Assembly (NCBI GenBank): GCA_964628905.1 | Contig: CAZVNS010000014.1 | Span: forward strand, 1-44,542 | DNA length: 44,542 nucleotides | DNA from: JAJPXC01 sp964628905 | GTDB lineage: Bacteria; Bacteroidota; Bacteroidia; Bacteroidales; Muribaculaceae | Reading direction: 5' to 3' | Shown here: one piece after another, positions 8,710 to 17,573 of the stretch | How the letters are laid out: each line of letters starts with the position of its first letter | Numbering within the stretch: position 1 is the stretch's first letter | Program-made: the position numbers and the translations under genes | The notes under the pieces: generated by a model | What the model was told of the DNA's origin: nothing | Seen by the model: only the letters and a program-made list of their open reading frames with translations | Databases searched by the model: none

Positions 8710-9165
8710 ATGGACATGTGGATTATTTGGCTGATCATAGCCGCAGTGTTGATGATTATCGAAGTGCTCACTCAGATGATGTGGGCTCTGTGTCTGGCTA
8801 TAGGATGCGCCGGAGCTATCGTAGCTTCGCTGTGCGGGCTCGACCTCGTTTGGCAGATTGTGATTATGTCGATAGTGGCCGTAGTGGCATACCTGTTGCT
8901 GATACCGTGGTTTCAGAAGCTTCACGCCGAGGCTACGGCTCGTCGCGGCAAGACCGTCCGCACAGGTATGGACGCACTGCTCGGCCGCCATTCATTCGTC
9001 GAGGAGGAGATACGCCCCGACCGCCCCGGACGCGGCCGCATCGACGGCGACAACTGGCAGATGCTCGCCCCCGGCTACGACGGCACTATCCGACGCGGCA
9101 CCGAGGTTGTGGTCACCGGCTACGACTCCATCATCCTGCATGTTACACCTTATACACAACAATGA
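8710..9165 (+). CDS. NfeD-like membrane protein
   Basis: This is a 151-residue short-form NfeD protein: three or four closely packed hydrophobic helices in the first 85 residues (IWLIIAAVLMIIEVL, then MMWALCLAIGCAGAIVASL and WQIVIMSIVAVVAYLLLI) and a small soluble OB-fold-like domain at about 95-150 with GRGRIDGDNWQML and GTEVVVTGYDS. Short NfeD proteins lack the serine protease domain and work with a stomatin/SPFH partner in the cytoplasmic membrane, probably in microdomain organisation or membrane-protein quality control. That partner gene follows after 31 bp, so the two form an operon behind the promoter at 8660-8689. Confidence 0.85.
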   Translation: MDMWIIWLIIAAVLMIIEVLTQMMWALCLAIGCAGAIVASLCGLDLVWQIVIMSIVAVVAYLLLIPWFQKLHAEATARRGKTVRTGMDALLGRHSFVEEEIRPDRPGRGRIDGDNWQMLAPGYDGTIRRGTEVVVTGYDSIILHVTPYTQQ

Positions 9166-9196
9166 CTTTTAACCCTAACTCTCTAACACCTGAATT

Positions 9197-10186
9197 ATGG
9201 AAACCTGGATTCTTGCCGGAGCGATCGTGCTCCTGGCCATCGCCATCATCTCAGCCGGCGTCAAAGTAGTGCCCCAAAGCGAAACCCGCGTCATCGAGCG
9301 CCTCGGACGCTTCCACAGTGTGCTCCCTCCCGGCATCAACTTCATCATCCCTTTCATCGACCGGCCCAAGACCATCTATAAGCGCTCAGTAGGACGCACC
9401 TACGACGGTCGCGGCGTGGTGTCGACGACCTCCACCCCGGTGATCGACCTGCGCGAGCAAGTCTATGACTTCCCCTCGCAGCAAGTGATCACCCGCGACA
9501 ACGTAACCACAGAAATCAACGCCCTCCTTTACTTCCAGATTGTCGACCCCAAAAAGGCCGTGTACGAAATCGACAACCTCCCCAACGCCATCGAGAAACT
9601 CACGCAGACATCGCTCCGCAACGTGATTGGTGAATTGGAGTTGGATGAGACACTCACTTCGCGCGACACCATCAACTCCAAACTCCAGACTATCCTCGAC
9701 GACGCCACCAACAAATGGGGCGTGAAGGTCAACCGCGTCGAACTGCAGGACATCACCCCTCCCGAGAGCGTGCGAGTGGCCATGGAGAAGCAGATGCAGG
9801 CCGAGCGCAACCGTCGTGCCGAGATCCTCAATGCCGAGGGCGACAAGCAATCGCGCATCCTCCGCTCCGAGGGAGAGAAAGCCTCCAAAATCAACCAGGC
9901 CGAGGCCACAAAGCAGGCCGAGATATTGCGCGCCGAGGGTGAGGCCCGCGCCATCATCCTCAATGCCCAAGCCGAGGCCGACGCCATCCTCAAGGTAGCC
10001 GAAGCCGTCAAGTCGACCCATACCGACCCCGCCACCTACATCCTCGCAGTCAAGTATATCGACACACTCCGCGACATCACCTCCGGCAAGGATAACAAAG
10101 TGATTTACATGCCCTACGAGGCCACCTCAGTGCTCTCCTCGATAGGCTCGATCCGCGGCCTCTTCTGCGACAACACCGCCAAGTAG
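9197..10186 (+). CDS. SPFH/stomatin-family membrane protein (QmcA-like)
   Basis: The 329-residue protein has one N-terminal membrane anchor (residues 4-22), the SPFH/PHB domain (VVPQSETRVIERLGRFHSVL, PGINFIIPFID, VTTEINALLYFQIVDP, TLTSRDTINSKLQ), and a coiled coil from about 200 to 275 built of repeated AEG/EAE segments. Such proteins oligomerise into large membrane-bound rings or cages and are regularly paired with NfeD proteins, as here. Length and layout match QmcA/stomatin-like proteins; it lacks features that would make it HflK or HflC specifically. A palindromic repeat (10198-10241) starts 11 bp after the stop. Confidence 0.88.
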   Translation: METWILAGAIVLLAIAIISAGVKVVPQSETRVIERLGRFHSVLPPGINFIIPFIDRPKTIYKRSVGRTYDGRGVVSTTSTPVIDLREQVYDFPSQQVITRDNVTTEINALLYFQIVDPKKAVYEIDNLPNAIEKLTQTSLRNVIGELELDETLTSRDTINSKLQTILDDATNKWGVKVNRVELQDITPPESVRVAMEKQMQAERNRRAEILNAEGDKQSRILRSEGEKASKINQAEATKQAEILRAEGEARAIILNAQAEADAILKVAEAVKSTHTDPATYILAVKYIDTLRDITSGKDNKVIYMPYEATSVLSSIGSIRGLFCDNTAK

Positions 10187-10197
10187 CGACGCTGGCG

Positions 10198-10241
10198 TAT
10201 TCGCGGCCTCACCGGTGGTGCGACCCTACTCGCGGGTGAGG
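10198..10241 (+). repeat. Dispersed intergenic palindromic repeat, copy A
   Basis: This copy aligns with the one at 29830-29870 in the same orientation: TCGCGG, a variable middle, GTGCGACCCTACT and a GGG end. It sits 11 bp after the SPFH gene stop. A further, more degenerate fragment with GCGTCCGCGA and CTTACTTGTGAG is visible at about 10291-10316. Confidence 0.65.
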
Positions 10242-10404
10242 CATTGATGGCAATCACGGATACTGCCAACGAGTAGAATCGCTCTCTGGAGCGTCCGCGA
10301 AAATCTTACTTGTGAGCAGACGAAAATTCGGTTCTGTGGCATTACTTATGCGCAGTATTCACATAATATTGCGCGGATATAGCTGCGGTATGGAAAAAAT
10401 TTTG

Positions 10405-10412
10405 TATCTTTG
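10405..10412 (+). promoter_or_regulatory. -7 box of pnp
   Basis: TATCTTTG matches TAnnTTTG and lies 38 bp before the pnp ATG. No clear -33 box is present at the expected distance. Confidence 0.55.
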
Positions 10413-10450
10413 CATGATTTTTAGCAGATTAAAAAAATACAAAGAGATTT

Positions 10451-12691
10451 ATGTTACAACCAATCAAGAAAACCATCACACTTGCCGATGGCCGCGAGAT
10501 TACCCTCGAGACCGGTAAGCTCGCCAAGCAAGCAGATGGAGCCGTTGAGCTCCGCATGGGCAACACCATGCTCCTGGCCACAGTAGTTTCGGCCAAGGAG
10601 GCTGGCGAGGGAGTCGACTTCATGCCCCTCACCGTGGAGTACAAGGAGAAGTTCTCCTCCAACGGCCGTTTCCCCGGCGGCTTCCTAAAGCGTGAGGGTC
10701 GTGCCTCGGATTATGAAATCCTCACAGCGCGCCTGGTAGACCGCGCACTTCGTCCACTGTTCCCCGACAACTACCACGCTGACACTATTGTACAAGTCAC
10801 AATGTACTCGGCCGACGGACAGGACATGCCCGACGCACTCGCAGGCCTTGCCGCCTCAGCAGCGCTCACCGTCAGCGATATCCCCTTCAACGGCCCCATC
10901 TCTGAGGTGCGCGTGGCGCGCATCAACGGTGAGTTTGTGATTGACCCCACCTTCGACCAACTCAAAGACGCTGACCTCGAGCTGATGGTCGGCGCCACCT
11001 ACGATAACATCATGATGGTCGAGGGCGAGATGAACGAGGTGAGCGAGGATGTGCTCCTCGCAGCCCTCAAAGCCGCCCACGAAGCCATCAAGGAGCAATG
11101 CAAAGCTCAGTTGGAGCTTGCCCAGGAGGCCGGCGCAACTGTTAAGCGCGAATATTGCCACGAGGTCAACGATGAGGACCTCCGCAAGGATGTGCGCGAG
11201 AAATGCTACGACAAGGCTTACGCAATCGCCAAGGCCGGTTGCGCCGACAAGCACTGGCGACAGGACAGCTTCGATGCTATTTGCCAGGAGTACATCGACT
11301 CACTCCCCGAGGAGGAGCGTGAGGAGAAGACTCCGCTTGTGAAGCGTTACTACCACGACGTGGAGAAGGACGCCATGCGTCGCTGCGTTCTCGACGAGGG
11401 TATTCGTCTTGACGGCCGTAAGACCGACGAGATCCGCCCCATCTGGTGCGAGGTTGATTATTTGCCCGGCCCTCACGGATCGGCAGTGTTCACCCGCGGT
11501 GAGACCCAGTCGCTCGCCACTGTTACCCTCGGCACCAAGCTCGACGAGAAGATACTCGACGAGGTGCTCAACCAGGGTCACGAGCGCTTCCTGCTCCACT
11601 ACAACTTCCCTCCCTTCTCAACAGGCGAAGCCCGCGCACCCCGCGGCGTGAGCCGTCGTGAGGTAGGTCACGGCAACCTTGCCCACCGCGCCCTCAAGCG
11701 CATGCTCCCCGATGATCTCCCCTACGTGACCCGCATCGTGAGCGATATACTCGAGTCGAACGGGTCATCGTCGATGGCCACCGTATGCGCCGGCACCCTC
11801 GCCCTGCTCGACGCCGGTGTGAAGATGAAACGCCCTGTGGCAGGTATCGCCATGGGTCTGATTTCTGACTCAGAGAGCCCCAAATATGCTGTGCTCAGCG
11901 ATATCCTCGGCGATGAGGACCACCTTGGTGATATGGACTTCAAGGTCACCGGTACCACCGAGGGCATCACCGCCACCCAGATGGATATCAAGTGCGACGG
12001 TCTGTCATACGAAATCCTTGAGAAAGCCCTCAACCAGGCCAAGGCCGGACGTCTGCACATCCTCAATATCATCAACGAAACCATTCCTCAACCCCGCGAA
12101 GACTACAAGCCTCATGTGCCTCGCATCGTGACCATGATCATCCCCAAGGAGCTTATCGGCGCAGTGATTGGCCCCGGCGGCAAGATCATCCAGGGTATCC
12201 AGGAGGCCTCGGGCGCCACAGTTTCAATCGACGAAATCGACGAGGGTGGCTACATCGAGGTTGCCGCTGCCAACAAGGCATCAATCGACAAAGCTATGGA
12301 GATGATCAACGCCATCGTAGAGCTCCCCGAAGAGGGCAAGGTATACACCGGCAAGGTCAAGACCATCCAGGACTTCGGCGCATTCGTTGAGTTCATGCCC
12401 AACCGCGACGGTCTGCTCCACATCTCAGAGATATCTTGGAACCGCCTCGAGAATATGGAGGCATCAGGCATCAAGGAGGGCGACACCGTCACCGTCAAGC
12501 TGCTTGAGGTCGACAAGAAGACCGGCAAATATCGCTTGTCGATGCGCGCCCTTCAGGAGAAGCCCGAAGAATGGGTTGAGCCCCAGCGCGGTCCCCGCGC
12601 CCCTCGCCGCGAGGGTGGTAATCGCGGTTCCCGTCGTGATGGCGACCGTGGTCCCCGCCGCGAAGGCCCCCGCAGACCCCGTCGCGACTAA
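10451..12691 (+). CDS. pnp: PNPase: polyribonucleotide nucleotidyltransferase
   Basis: PNPase degrades RNA from the 3' end by phosphorolysis in the cytoplasm and takes part in mRNA turnover. The 746-residue protein has two RNase PH domains (GNTMLLATVVSAKE and PLTVEYKEKFSSNGRFPGGF in the first; RGETQSLATVTLGT and GSSSMATVCAGTLALLDAG in the second), a helical linker, a KH domain with the GPGGKIIQ loop, an S1 domain with DFGAFVEFMPNRDGLLHIS, and an Arg/Gly/Pro-rich tail. That basic tail is an extension seen in other Bacteroidota and may add RNA contacts. The gene stands alone between its own -7 box and a strong terminator at 12720-12760, and its C-ending codons suggest high expression. Confidence 0.96.
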   Translation: MLQPIKKTITLADGREITLETGKLAKQADGAVELRMGNTMLLATVVSAKEAGEGVDFMPLTVEYKEKFSSNGRFPGGFLKREGRASDYEILTARLVDRALRPLFPDNYHADTIVQVTMYSADGQDMPDALAGLAASAALTVSDIPFNGPISEVRVARINGEFVIDPTFDQLKDADLELMVGATYDNIMMVEGEMNEVSEDVLLAALKAAHEAIKEQCKAQLELAQEAGATVKREYCHEVNDEDLRKDVREKCYDKAYAIAKAGCADKHWRQDSFDAICQEYIDSLPEEEREEKTPLVKRYYHDVEKDAMRRCVLDEGIRLDGRKTDEIRPIWCEVDYLPGPHGSAVFTRGETQSLATVTLGTKLDEKILDEVLNQGHERFLLHYNFPPFSTGEARAPRGVSRREVGHGNLAHRALKRMLPDDLPYVTRIVSDILESNGSSSMATVCAGTLALLDAGVKMKRPVAGIAMGLISDSESPKYAVLSDILGDEDHLGDMDFKVTGTTEGITATQMDIKCDGLSYEILEKALNQAKAGRLHILNIINETIPQPREDYKPHVPRIVTMIIPKELIGAVIGPGGKIIQGIQEASGATVSIDEIDEGGYIEVAAANKASIDKAMEMINAIVELPEEGKVYTGKVKTIQDFGAFVEFMPNRDGLLHISEISWNRLENMEASGIKEGDTVTVKLLEVDKKTGKYRLSMRALQEKPEEWVEPQRGPRAPRREGGNRGSRRDGDRGPRREGPRRPRRD

Positions 12692-12719
12692 CCCCGGTTC
12701 GTAAGAATGCATAAATATA

Positions 12720-12760
12720 AGAGGACCGCTACTGAGCTGAGTAGCGGTCCTCTGCGTTTT
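12720..12760 (+). terminator. Intrinsic terminator of pnp
   Basis: A perfect 14-bp stem (12720-12733 with 12740-12753) with the loop GAGCTG is followed by GCG and a T-run. Confidence 0.88.
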
Positions 12761-12951
12761 TATGTTTCATAGAAGATCACATGCTTGACCCGCTGTATTC
12801 TGACAATAGCTTTTCAATATCTTTCTTTATTCAATCAATTTCATTGTTTATATGTTTCTATCGCAGAGATATTTGTTTGATTTAAAAAATCAAAATATCA
12901 GTATCTCAAAAGCAAAGGAGGCTATTATCAGAAGGTTTGGGGGTAAAGACG
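12761..12951. other. AT-rich gap between two convergent terminators
   Basis: No gene was found between the pnp and carboxyltransferase terminators. The stretch is AT-rich and contains an imperfect hairpin at 12868-12899 (GATAT...TTTGATTT with AAATCAAA...ATATC, two-base bulge). Confidence 0.4.
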
Positions 12952-12994
12952 GAGGGTGTGTAATGACAGTTAGCCACGGTCATTACACACCCTC
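12952..12994 (-). terminator. Terminator hairpin of the carboxyltransferase gene
   Basis: A perfect 16-bp inverted repeat (12952-12967 with 12979-12994) with an 11-base loop lies 19 bp past the stop of the - strand gene. The following T-run on the - strand is weak (TCTTTA). Confidence 0.7.
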
Positions 12995-13013
12995 TGATGG
13001 AATGGGTTAGAAG

Positions 13014-14888
13014 TTATTCGAACTCGATGAGGACTGCGTCGGTGCCCACTACCTCGTCGGGCTTGACGAAGACGCGCTTGATGGTGCCGTCGTGGTCGGC
13101 AGTGACATCATTCTCCATCTTCATTGCCTCGTAGACGAGGAGGGTCTGACCTTTCTTCACCTTGTCGCCGCGCTTTGCGCTCACAGAGATGATGCGACCA
13201 CCCATGGGAGCCTTGATTGTGGGACCTGTGATGGGTGAGTTGTCGACCTCCTCAGCGGCTTCGGCTTTGGCCTCGGCGGGAGCTTCGGCAGCTTTCTTGG
13301 CGTCGTATTCTTCCTGACGGCGTTTGCGCAGGAAGACGTTGGCCACGGTGGGGAGGAGCTGGAGCAGCAGGTATTCCTCGTTGTTGGATGCGAGTTTCAC
13401 ACCGCCGAGGTCGTCGAGGGTGGGGTTGTCGGGCATCTTGTAGGATGATGTGTCGTAGGGTTTCTCCTCGGGGCTGCCGGTAATCTGAGCGCGGAACTGG
13501 GGATCAACCGGAACGGGAGTCTTACCGTACTCACCTTTGACGAGCGAGATGAACTGGTTGGAGGTAGTTGCGTAGTCGGGGTTGCCTTTCTTGCGGTTGA
13601 GGGCTACTGACACAGCCTGTGAGCCTACAATCTGGCTGGTGGGGGTCACCAGGGGCACCAGGCCGGCGTCGCGGCGCACCTTGGGAATCAGGCGCATAGC
13701 GTCGTCGAGCAGGTCGCTTGCGCCGAGCGATTTGAGCTGGGCTACCATGTTGGAATACATTCCACCGGGCACTTCAGCGTCCTTTACGAGCAGGTTGGGC
13801 TTGGGGAAACCGAAATATTCCTCGATGCCGTGGCAGGCTTCGAGTAGTGCCTCTTCGTCCATCGACTGAGCGGCTGCGATGGCGGTGTCGAACAGAGCGT
13901 CGACTTCGGCGGGGAGGGTATCCTTCAGAGGGTCGAATGCCTTGGGGAAGTGGTCTTTGTTGAGGTCGAACGCGGCGAGTTCGCGGCGCACGCCTTCGAG
14001 CTGCTTGCGGATCTTGCCAACGGCTTCCATGTTGGCCTCAACCTCTACGCCGAGTTTCTTGCAGAACACATATACCAGCTCAATGGCGGGGGCAGCTGAG
14101 CCTTCCCCAAACCACCAGATATTGGTGTCGAGGATGTCGACGCCGTTGATGATGGCCATCAGCGATGATGCCAGGCCGTAACCGGGTGTACAGTGGGTGT
14201 GGAAGTCGACGGGCACGCTGAGGTTGGCCTTGAGCTTGCTGATGATAGAGGCAGCGCGCAGGGGGCTTACGAGCCCGGCCATATCCTTGAGGGTGATGAT
14301 TTTGGCTCCGAGTTGCTCCATCTGGCGGGCTTTGTCGACAAAGTATTCGTCGGTGAAAATCTTCTCGGGAGCTTCCTCCTTCTTGCCAAAGAGTTTAGCG
14401 AAGAAGCCTTTCTTCTCGGCCTTGGGCTCCTCTTTGGGGTCGACGGTGTAGCATACGGCGCCGTCGGCGATGCCACCGAGCTCATTGATGAGCTTGATTG
14501 ACTCGCGCACGTTGTCTATATCGTTGAGGGCGTCGAATATACGCATTATGTTGAGGCCGTTGTCGATAGACTCTTTGTAGAAGCCTTCGAGCACCGAGTT
14601 GGGGTATGGTACGTAACCGAAGAGGTTGCGGCCGCGGGAGAGAGCTGACAGGAGCGATTTCCCTTTCATGGCCTTGCTGATTGTGCGCAGGCGGTTCCAG
14701 GGCGACTCGTCGAGGTAGCGCATCACAGAGTCGGGCACTGCACCGCCCCATACTTCCATGATGTAGTAACCGGCGTTCTCGTACAATGGGAGTAATTGGT
14801 CAATCTGCTTCTGGCTCATGCGAGTAGCGAAGAGCGACTGCTGACCGTCACGGAGTGTAAGGTCGCGAATTCTTAGCTTCTTAGTCAT
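13014..14888 (-). CDS. Biotin-dependent carboxyltransferase (oxaloacetate decarboxylase alpha / pyruvate carboxylase B type)
   Basis: The 624-residue protein joins a carboxyltransferase TIM barrel (RDLTLRDGQQSLFATRM at 7-23, metal site DFHTHCTPGYG, conserved ITLKDMAGL with the active-site Lys), a conserved carboxylase domain (about 300-470) and a C-terminal biotinyl domain with EAMKMEN, whose Lys590 carries biotin. An Ala/Glu-rich linker (about 540-560) precedes the biotin domain. The reaction moves CO2 between biotin and pyruvate/oxaloacetate. No sodium-pump subunits (OadB, OadG) or biotin carboxylase are adjacent, so pyruvate carboxylase B or oxaloacetate decarboxylase alpha cannot be told apart. 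Odd: a Lys-rich insertion at residues 151-177 with the amphipathic stretch KKGFFAKLFGKKEE sits between conserved barrel segments. Confidence 0.88.
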   Translation of the reverse strand: MTKKLRIRDLTLRDGQQSLFATRMSQKQIDQLLPLYENAGYYIMEVWGGAVPDSVMRYLDESPWNRLRTISKAMKGKSLLSALSRGRNLFGYVPYPNSVLEGFYKESIDNGLNIMRIFDALNDIDNVRESIKLINELGGIADGAVCYTVDPKEEPKAEKKGFFAKLFGKKEEAPEKIFTDEYFVDKARQMEQLGAKIITLKDMAGLVSPLRAASIISKLKANLSVPVDFHTHCTPGYGLASSLMAIINGVDILDTNIWWFGEGSAAPAIELVYVFCKKLGVEVEANMEAVGKIRKQLEGVRRELAAFDLNKDHFPKAFDPLKDTLPAEVDALFDTAIAAAQSMDEEALLEACHGIEEYFGFPKPNLLVKDAEVPGGMYSNMVAQLKSLGASDLLDDAMRLIPKVRRDAGLVPLVTPTSQIVGSQAVSVALNRKKGNPDYATTSNQFISLVKGEYGKTPVPVDPQFRAQITGSPEEKPYDTSSYKMPDNPTLDDLGGVKLASNNEEYLLLQLLPTVANVFLRKRRQEEYDAKKAAEAPAEAKAEAAEEVDNSPITGPTIKAPMGGRIISVSAKRGDKVKKGQTLLVYEAMKMENDVTADHDGTIKRVFVKPDEVVGTDAVLIEFE

Positions 14889-15013
14889 TGCTATTCGATT
14901 TTAGAGTTATGATGTTTCTGTATTGTGCTGAAAGATTATTCAGAATCTTCCAATCGCGAATGTATGTATTAAATATTTATTAAGGAAATTTTTCCGCAAT
15001 TTTTAGTCAAATA

Positions 15014-15045
15014 ATTGTTAGATATGAAAAATATGCCTACTTTCG
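15014..15045 (+). promoter_or_regulatory. Probable promoter of the PHP phosphatase gene
   Basis: ATTG at 15014-15017 and TACTTTCG at 15038-15045 (one mismatch to TAnnTTTG) are 20 bp apart, and the ATG follows at 15069. On the opposite strand TACATTCG (14957-14964) could serve the carboxyltransferase gene. Confidence 0.4.
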
Positions 15046-15068
15046 CAATCCCATAGCCACCTAATCAT

Positions 15069-15812
15069 ATGTTCAATATATTTTCACGCAAAGCGGCTCA
15101 GACCGAGCCTTTGTTTTTCACCACCGACATCCACTGCCATGTGGTGCCGGGCATCGACGACGGTTCGCCCGACGTCGAGACTTCGGTCGAGCTTATCCGG
15201 TCGATGACCTCGTGGGGCATCAAGCGCATACTTGCCACACCTCATGTCACCGAGACTGTGTTTGAGAATTCGGTGGAAACCATTGCGCCTCCGCTTGCTG
15301 AGTTGAAGGATGCGTTGCAACAGGCCGGAGTGGAGGTGGATATCGACCACTCGGCAGAATATCGCCTCGATGATCTGTTCAAGCGCCAGTTTGCCGCAGG
15401 TGAGTGTAAGCCTTACCCCAACGACTATATACTTGTGGAAAACTCATGGATACAGGAGCCGTGGGGCCTCGATGAGACACTGTTTGATATCAAGGTGAAG
15501 CGGCTGAGTCCCATCCTGGCTCACCCTGAGCGATATCTCTACTATTTCGACAACCGCAAGCGTCTGAAGAAATTGCATGACGACGGCACCCTCTTCCAGG
15601 TAAATCTGTTGAGCCTGGCCGGGCATTACGGCAGGGATCAGCGGCGCCAGGCCGAGTGGCTGATTGAAAATGACATGGTGGACTTCTTAGGGTCGGATCT
15701 GCACAACGCCTCGCATGTGGAGTCGATTGAGCGCTACCTGGCATCGAAGGATTACCGACGCGACCGCGAGCGACTCGATGGCCGCATCCTCAATGACCGC
15801 GTCTTCAACTGA
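15069..15812 (+). CDS. CpsB/YwqE-family PHP-domain tyrosine-protein phosphatase
   Basis: The 247-residue protein belongs to the CpsB/CapC/YwqE group of manganese-dependent phosphatases with a PHP fold. It opens with DIHCHVVPGIDDGS (metal ligands His22 and His24), followed by ILATPHVT, ILVENSW, PILAHPERY and DFLGSDLHN, all conserved metal-binding segments. These enzymes remove phosphate from tyrosine kinases that control capsule and exopolysaccharide polymerisation. No kinase or polysaccharide gene is adjacent, so its partner lies elsewhere. Length is normal for the family, and the start is supported by the promoter at 15014-15045. The channel gene follows 89 bp later on the same strand. Confidence 0.88.
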   Translation: MFNIFSRKAAQTEPLFFTTDIHCHVVPGIDDGSPDVETSVELIRSMTSWGIKRILATPHVTETVFENSVETIAPPLAELKDALQQAGVEVDIDHSAEYRLDDLFKRQFAAGECKPYPNDYILVENSWIQEPWGLDETLFDIKVKRLSPILAHPERYLYYFDNRKRLKKLHDDGTLFQVNLLSLAGHYGRDQRRQAEWLIENDMVDFLGSDLHNASHVESIERYLASKDYRRDRERLDGRILNDRVFN

Positions 15813-15901
15813 CCGGCTCTAACTTTTCGAGGGAGTTAGTTGTTTAATACATAGCGGGGCGAGGCAGCTCCGCCGGTATTAACTTCCAACCATCTCTCAT
15901 C

Positions 15902-16651
15902 ATGGATTCATCAACTAAAGCGGCTCCCGCTACAGCAGCTCCCGGCGGCCAACAGACACCGCCTACATATTCCAAGGTTGAGCGCGTGGCAGTCAGCATA
16001 CTGCACGGACTGGTGCTGGTGCTGTCGCTATTGCTTATAGTGTTTATTTCCTACGACACGTTCAAGGGTATACCTTTCCTTGAAAATCAGCGCTACATGA
16101 CTTTCCAGTTCTGGGTCTGCGTAGTCTTCCTGATTGATTTCTTCGTTGAGCTTTTCATCTCGCACAACCATTGGGATTACTTCAAGGGGCATTGGTTTTA
16201 TCTGGTCATCTCCATCCCATATCTCAATATCATCGCGGCTTGCGACAGCCAGGTGCTCTCAGACGGCATGATGTATATCATACGATTTATCCCGCTGATT
16301 CGCGGCTGCTACGCACTGACGATGGTCGTGGGATATATCTCGCGCAACAAGGCGATATCCGTTTTGTCGCAGTATGTGGTCATACTCGTGACGTTGGTCT
16401 ACATACTGTCGCTAATATTCTACTATGAGGAGTATGGTGTCAACCCCGATGTCAAGAGCTATTGGGATGCCCTCTACTTCTCAGCCATGAATACCACTAC
16501 GGTAGGTTGCTACTTCGCCGCGGTAACTCCTGTTGGCAAGATCATATCGGTGATACTCCCCACGGCGGGTATGTTGATGCTGCCTCTGTTCACGGTCTAT
16601 GTGATCGACCGCGTCAAAGCCTTCAACGCCCGACGCAACGACGTGCTATAA
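15902..16651 (+). CDS. Six-TM cation channel-like protein with an atypical selectivity filter
   Basis: The 249-residue membrane protein has the layout of a voltage-gated-type channel subunit: a polar Ala/Pro-rich N-terminus, hydrophobic helices at about 30-52, 69-88, 98-112, 122-146 and 155-175, a pore loop at about 188-210 and a last helix at 212-236. The S4-like helix holds only two Arg (RFIPLIRG). The pore loop reads TTTVGCYF at 198-205, where potassium channels have TVGYGD; the first three filter residues are kept but the GYGD part is not. Ion preference therefore cannot be assumed. A related filter form occurs, to my memory, in other Bacteroidota channel-like proteins. It ends 7 bp before the convergent rnz stop. 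Confidence 0.75.
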   Translation: MDSSTKAAPATAAPGGQQTPPTYSKVERVAVSILHGLVLVLSLLLIVFISYDTFKGIPFLENQRYMTFQFWVCVVFLIDFFVELFISHNHWDYFKGHWFYLVISIPYLNIIAACDSQVLSDGMMYIIRFIPLIRGCYALTMVVGYISRNKAISVLSQYVVILVTLVYILSLIFYYEEYGVNPDVKSYWDALYFSAMNTTTVGCYFAAVTPVGKIISVILPTAGMLMLPLFTVYVIDRVKAFNARRNDVL

Positions 16652-16658
16652 CAATTAT

Positions 16659-17573
16659 CTACAACTGTATACGCAAGCCTTCGGTAGCGGCGATGACCTC
16701 GCCACCGAAGGCTTCTTTTGCTTCGGTAAGGTGTCGCTCCTCGTCGGAGTACGACTTGGAGTAATGGCCGATCATCAGGCGCTCGGCTCCGGCCATGCGC
16801 GCTATCTCGCCGGCCTGACGGGCTGTGGAGTGATAGCGTTGCGAGGCTTTGAGCAAGTTGTCGTCGGCGTATGTGGCTTCGTGATACATCATGGTCACCG
16901 GTCCAACATCCTCTGCCACCTTGGGGTTGAACTGCGTGTCAGAGCAGTAGGCGTAGCTGCGCGAGGGGTCGGGGTCGGTGGTCAATCGGCCGTTGGGTAT
17001 CACTACCCCGTCGGCGGTGGTGAAGTCGGCCCCTAATTGCAGGGCGCGGCGCTGAGCAACAGGTATGTTATAGAATTCGAGCATGTCGCCTCGGAGGTGG
17101 CGCACCTTGGGTTTCTCGCGGAACACGTAGCCGACCACGGGGATGCGGTGGTATAGAGGTGCGGTCTCCACGGTGATGGCGGGGGTGTCGAGGATGATGG
17201 CCCGGCGCGGCTCTATGATGTCGAATTTGAGTGTGAAGGTGAGCTCGTGGCAGAAGAAATCAATCATGCGGCGAAACATGTCGACACCATCGGCGAACGT
17301 GTGCACCGTAATCTCACCATCCATGTGGTGCAGCGACAGGGTCGACAGTAGTCCGGGTAGTCCCAAGCAGTGGTCGCCATGCAGATGACTCAGGAAGATG
17401 TGGCGCAGACGGCTGAATTTCATGCCCATCTTACGGGCCTGGAGCTGCGCGCCCTCGCCGCAGTCAATCATGTAAAGGGTGTCGCGGATGTCGACCACTT
17501 GACACGATGGCAAGTGACGGCTCGTAGGGGTGGCCGACCCGCACCCCAGGATCTGAACTTCAAACTTATCCAT
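16659..17573 (-). CDS. rnz: RNase Z: tRNA 3' processing endonuclease
   Basis: RNase Z cuts the 3' trailer from tRNA precursors in the cytoplasm. The 304-residue protein is a metallo-beta-lactamase-fold enzyme with LGCGSATPTSRHLPSCQ, DCGEGAQLQ, the zinc motif SHLHGDHCLGLPGLL, YCSDTQFNP, HEATYADD and IGHYSKSY, as in bacterial short-form RNase Z. The ATG chosen at 17573 shares its A with the last base of the upstream gene's TAA, giving a TAATG junction and suggesting translational coupling. The longer frame upstream (to 17762) lies wholly inside that gene and adds only low-complexity Arg-rich sequence, so it was rejected. Confidence 0.95.
   Translation of the reverse strand: MDKFEVQILGCGSATPTSRHLPSCQVVDIRDTLYMIDCGEGAQLQARKMGMKFSRLRHIFLSHLHGDHCLGLPGLLSTLSLHHMDGEITVHTFADGVDMFRRMIDFFCHELTFTLKFDIIEPRRAIILDTPAITVETAPLYHRIPVVGYVFREKPKVRHLRGDMLEFYNIPVAQRRALQLGADFTTADGVVIPNGRLTTDPDPSRSYAYCSDTQFNPKVAEDVGPVTMMYHEATYADDNLLKASQRYHSTARQAGEIARMAGAERLMIGHYSKSYSDEERHLTEAKEAFGGEVIAATEGLRIQL

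Noticed and set aside
10312..10518. Short frame spanning the pnp promoter and start
   Set aside because: It covers the -7 box and runs out of frame into pnp, so it is not a gene.
13014..14888. A complete sodium-pump oxaloacetate decarboxylase operon
   Set aside because: Only the alpha-type subunit is present; no OadB or OadG gene is adjacent.
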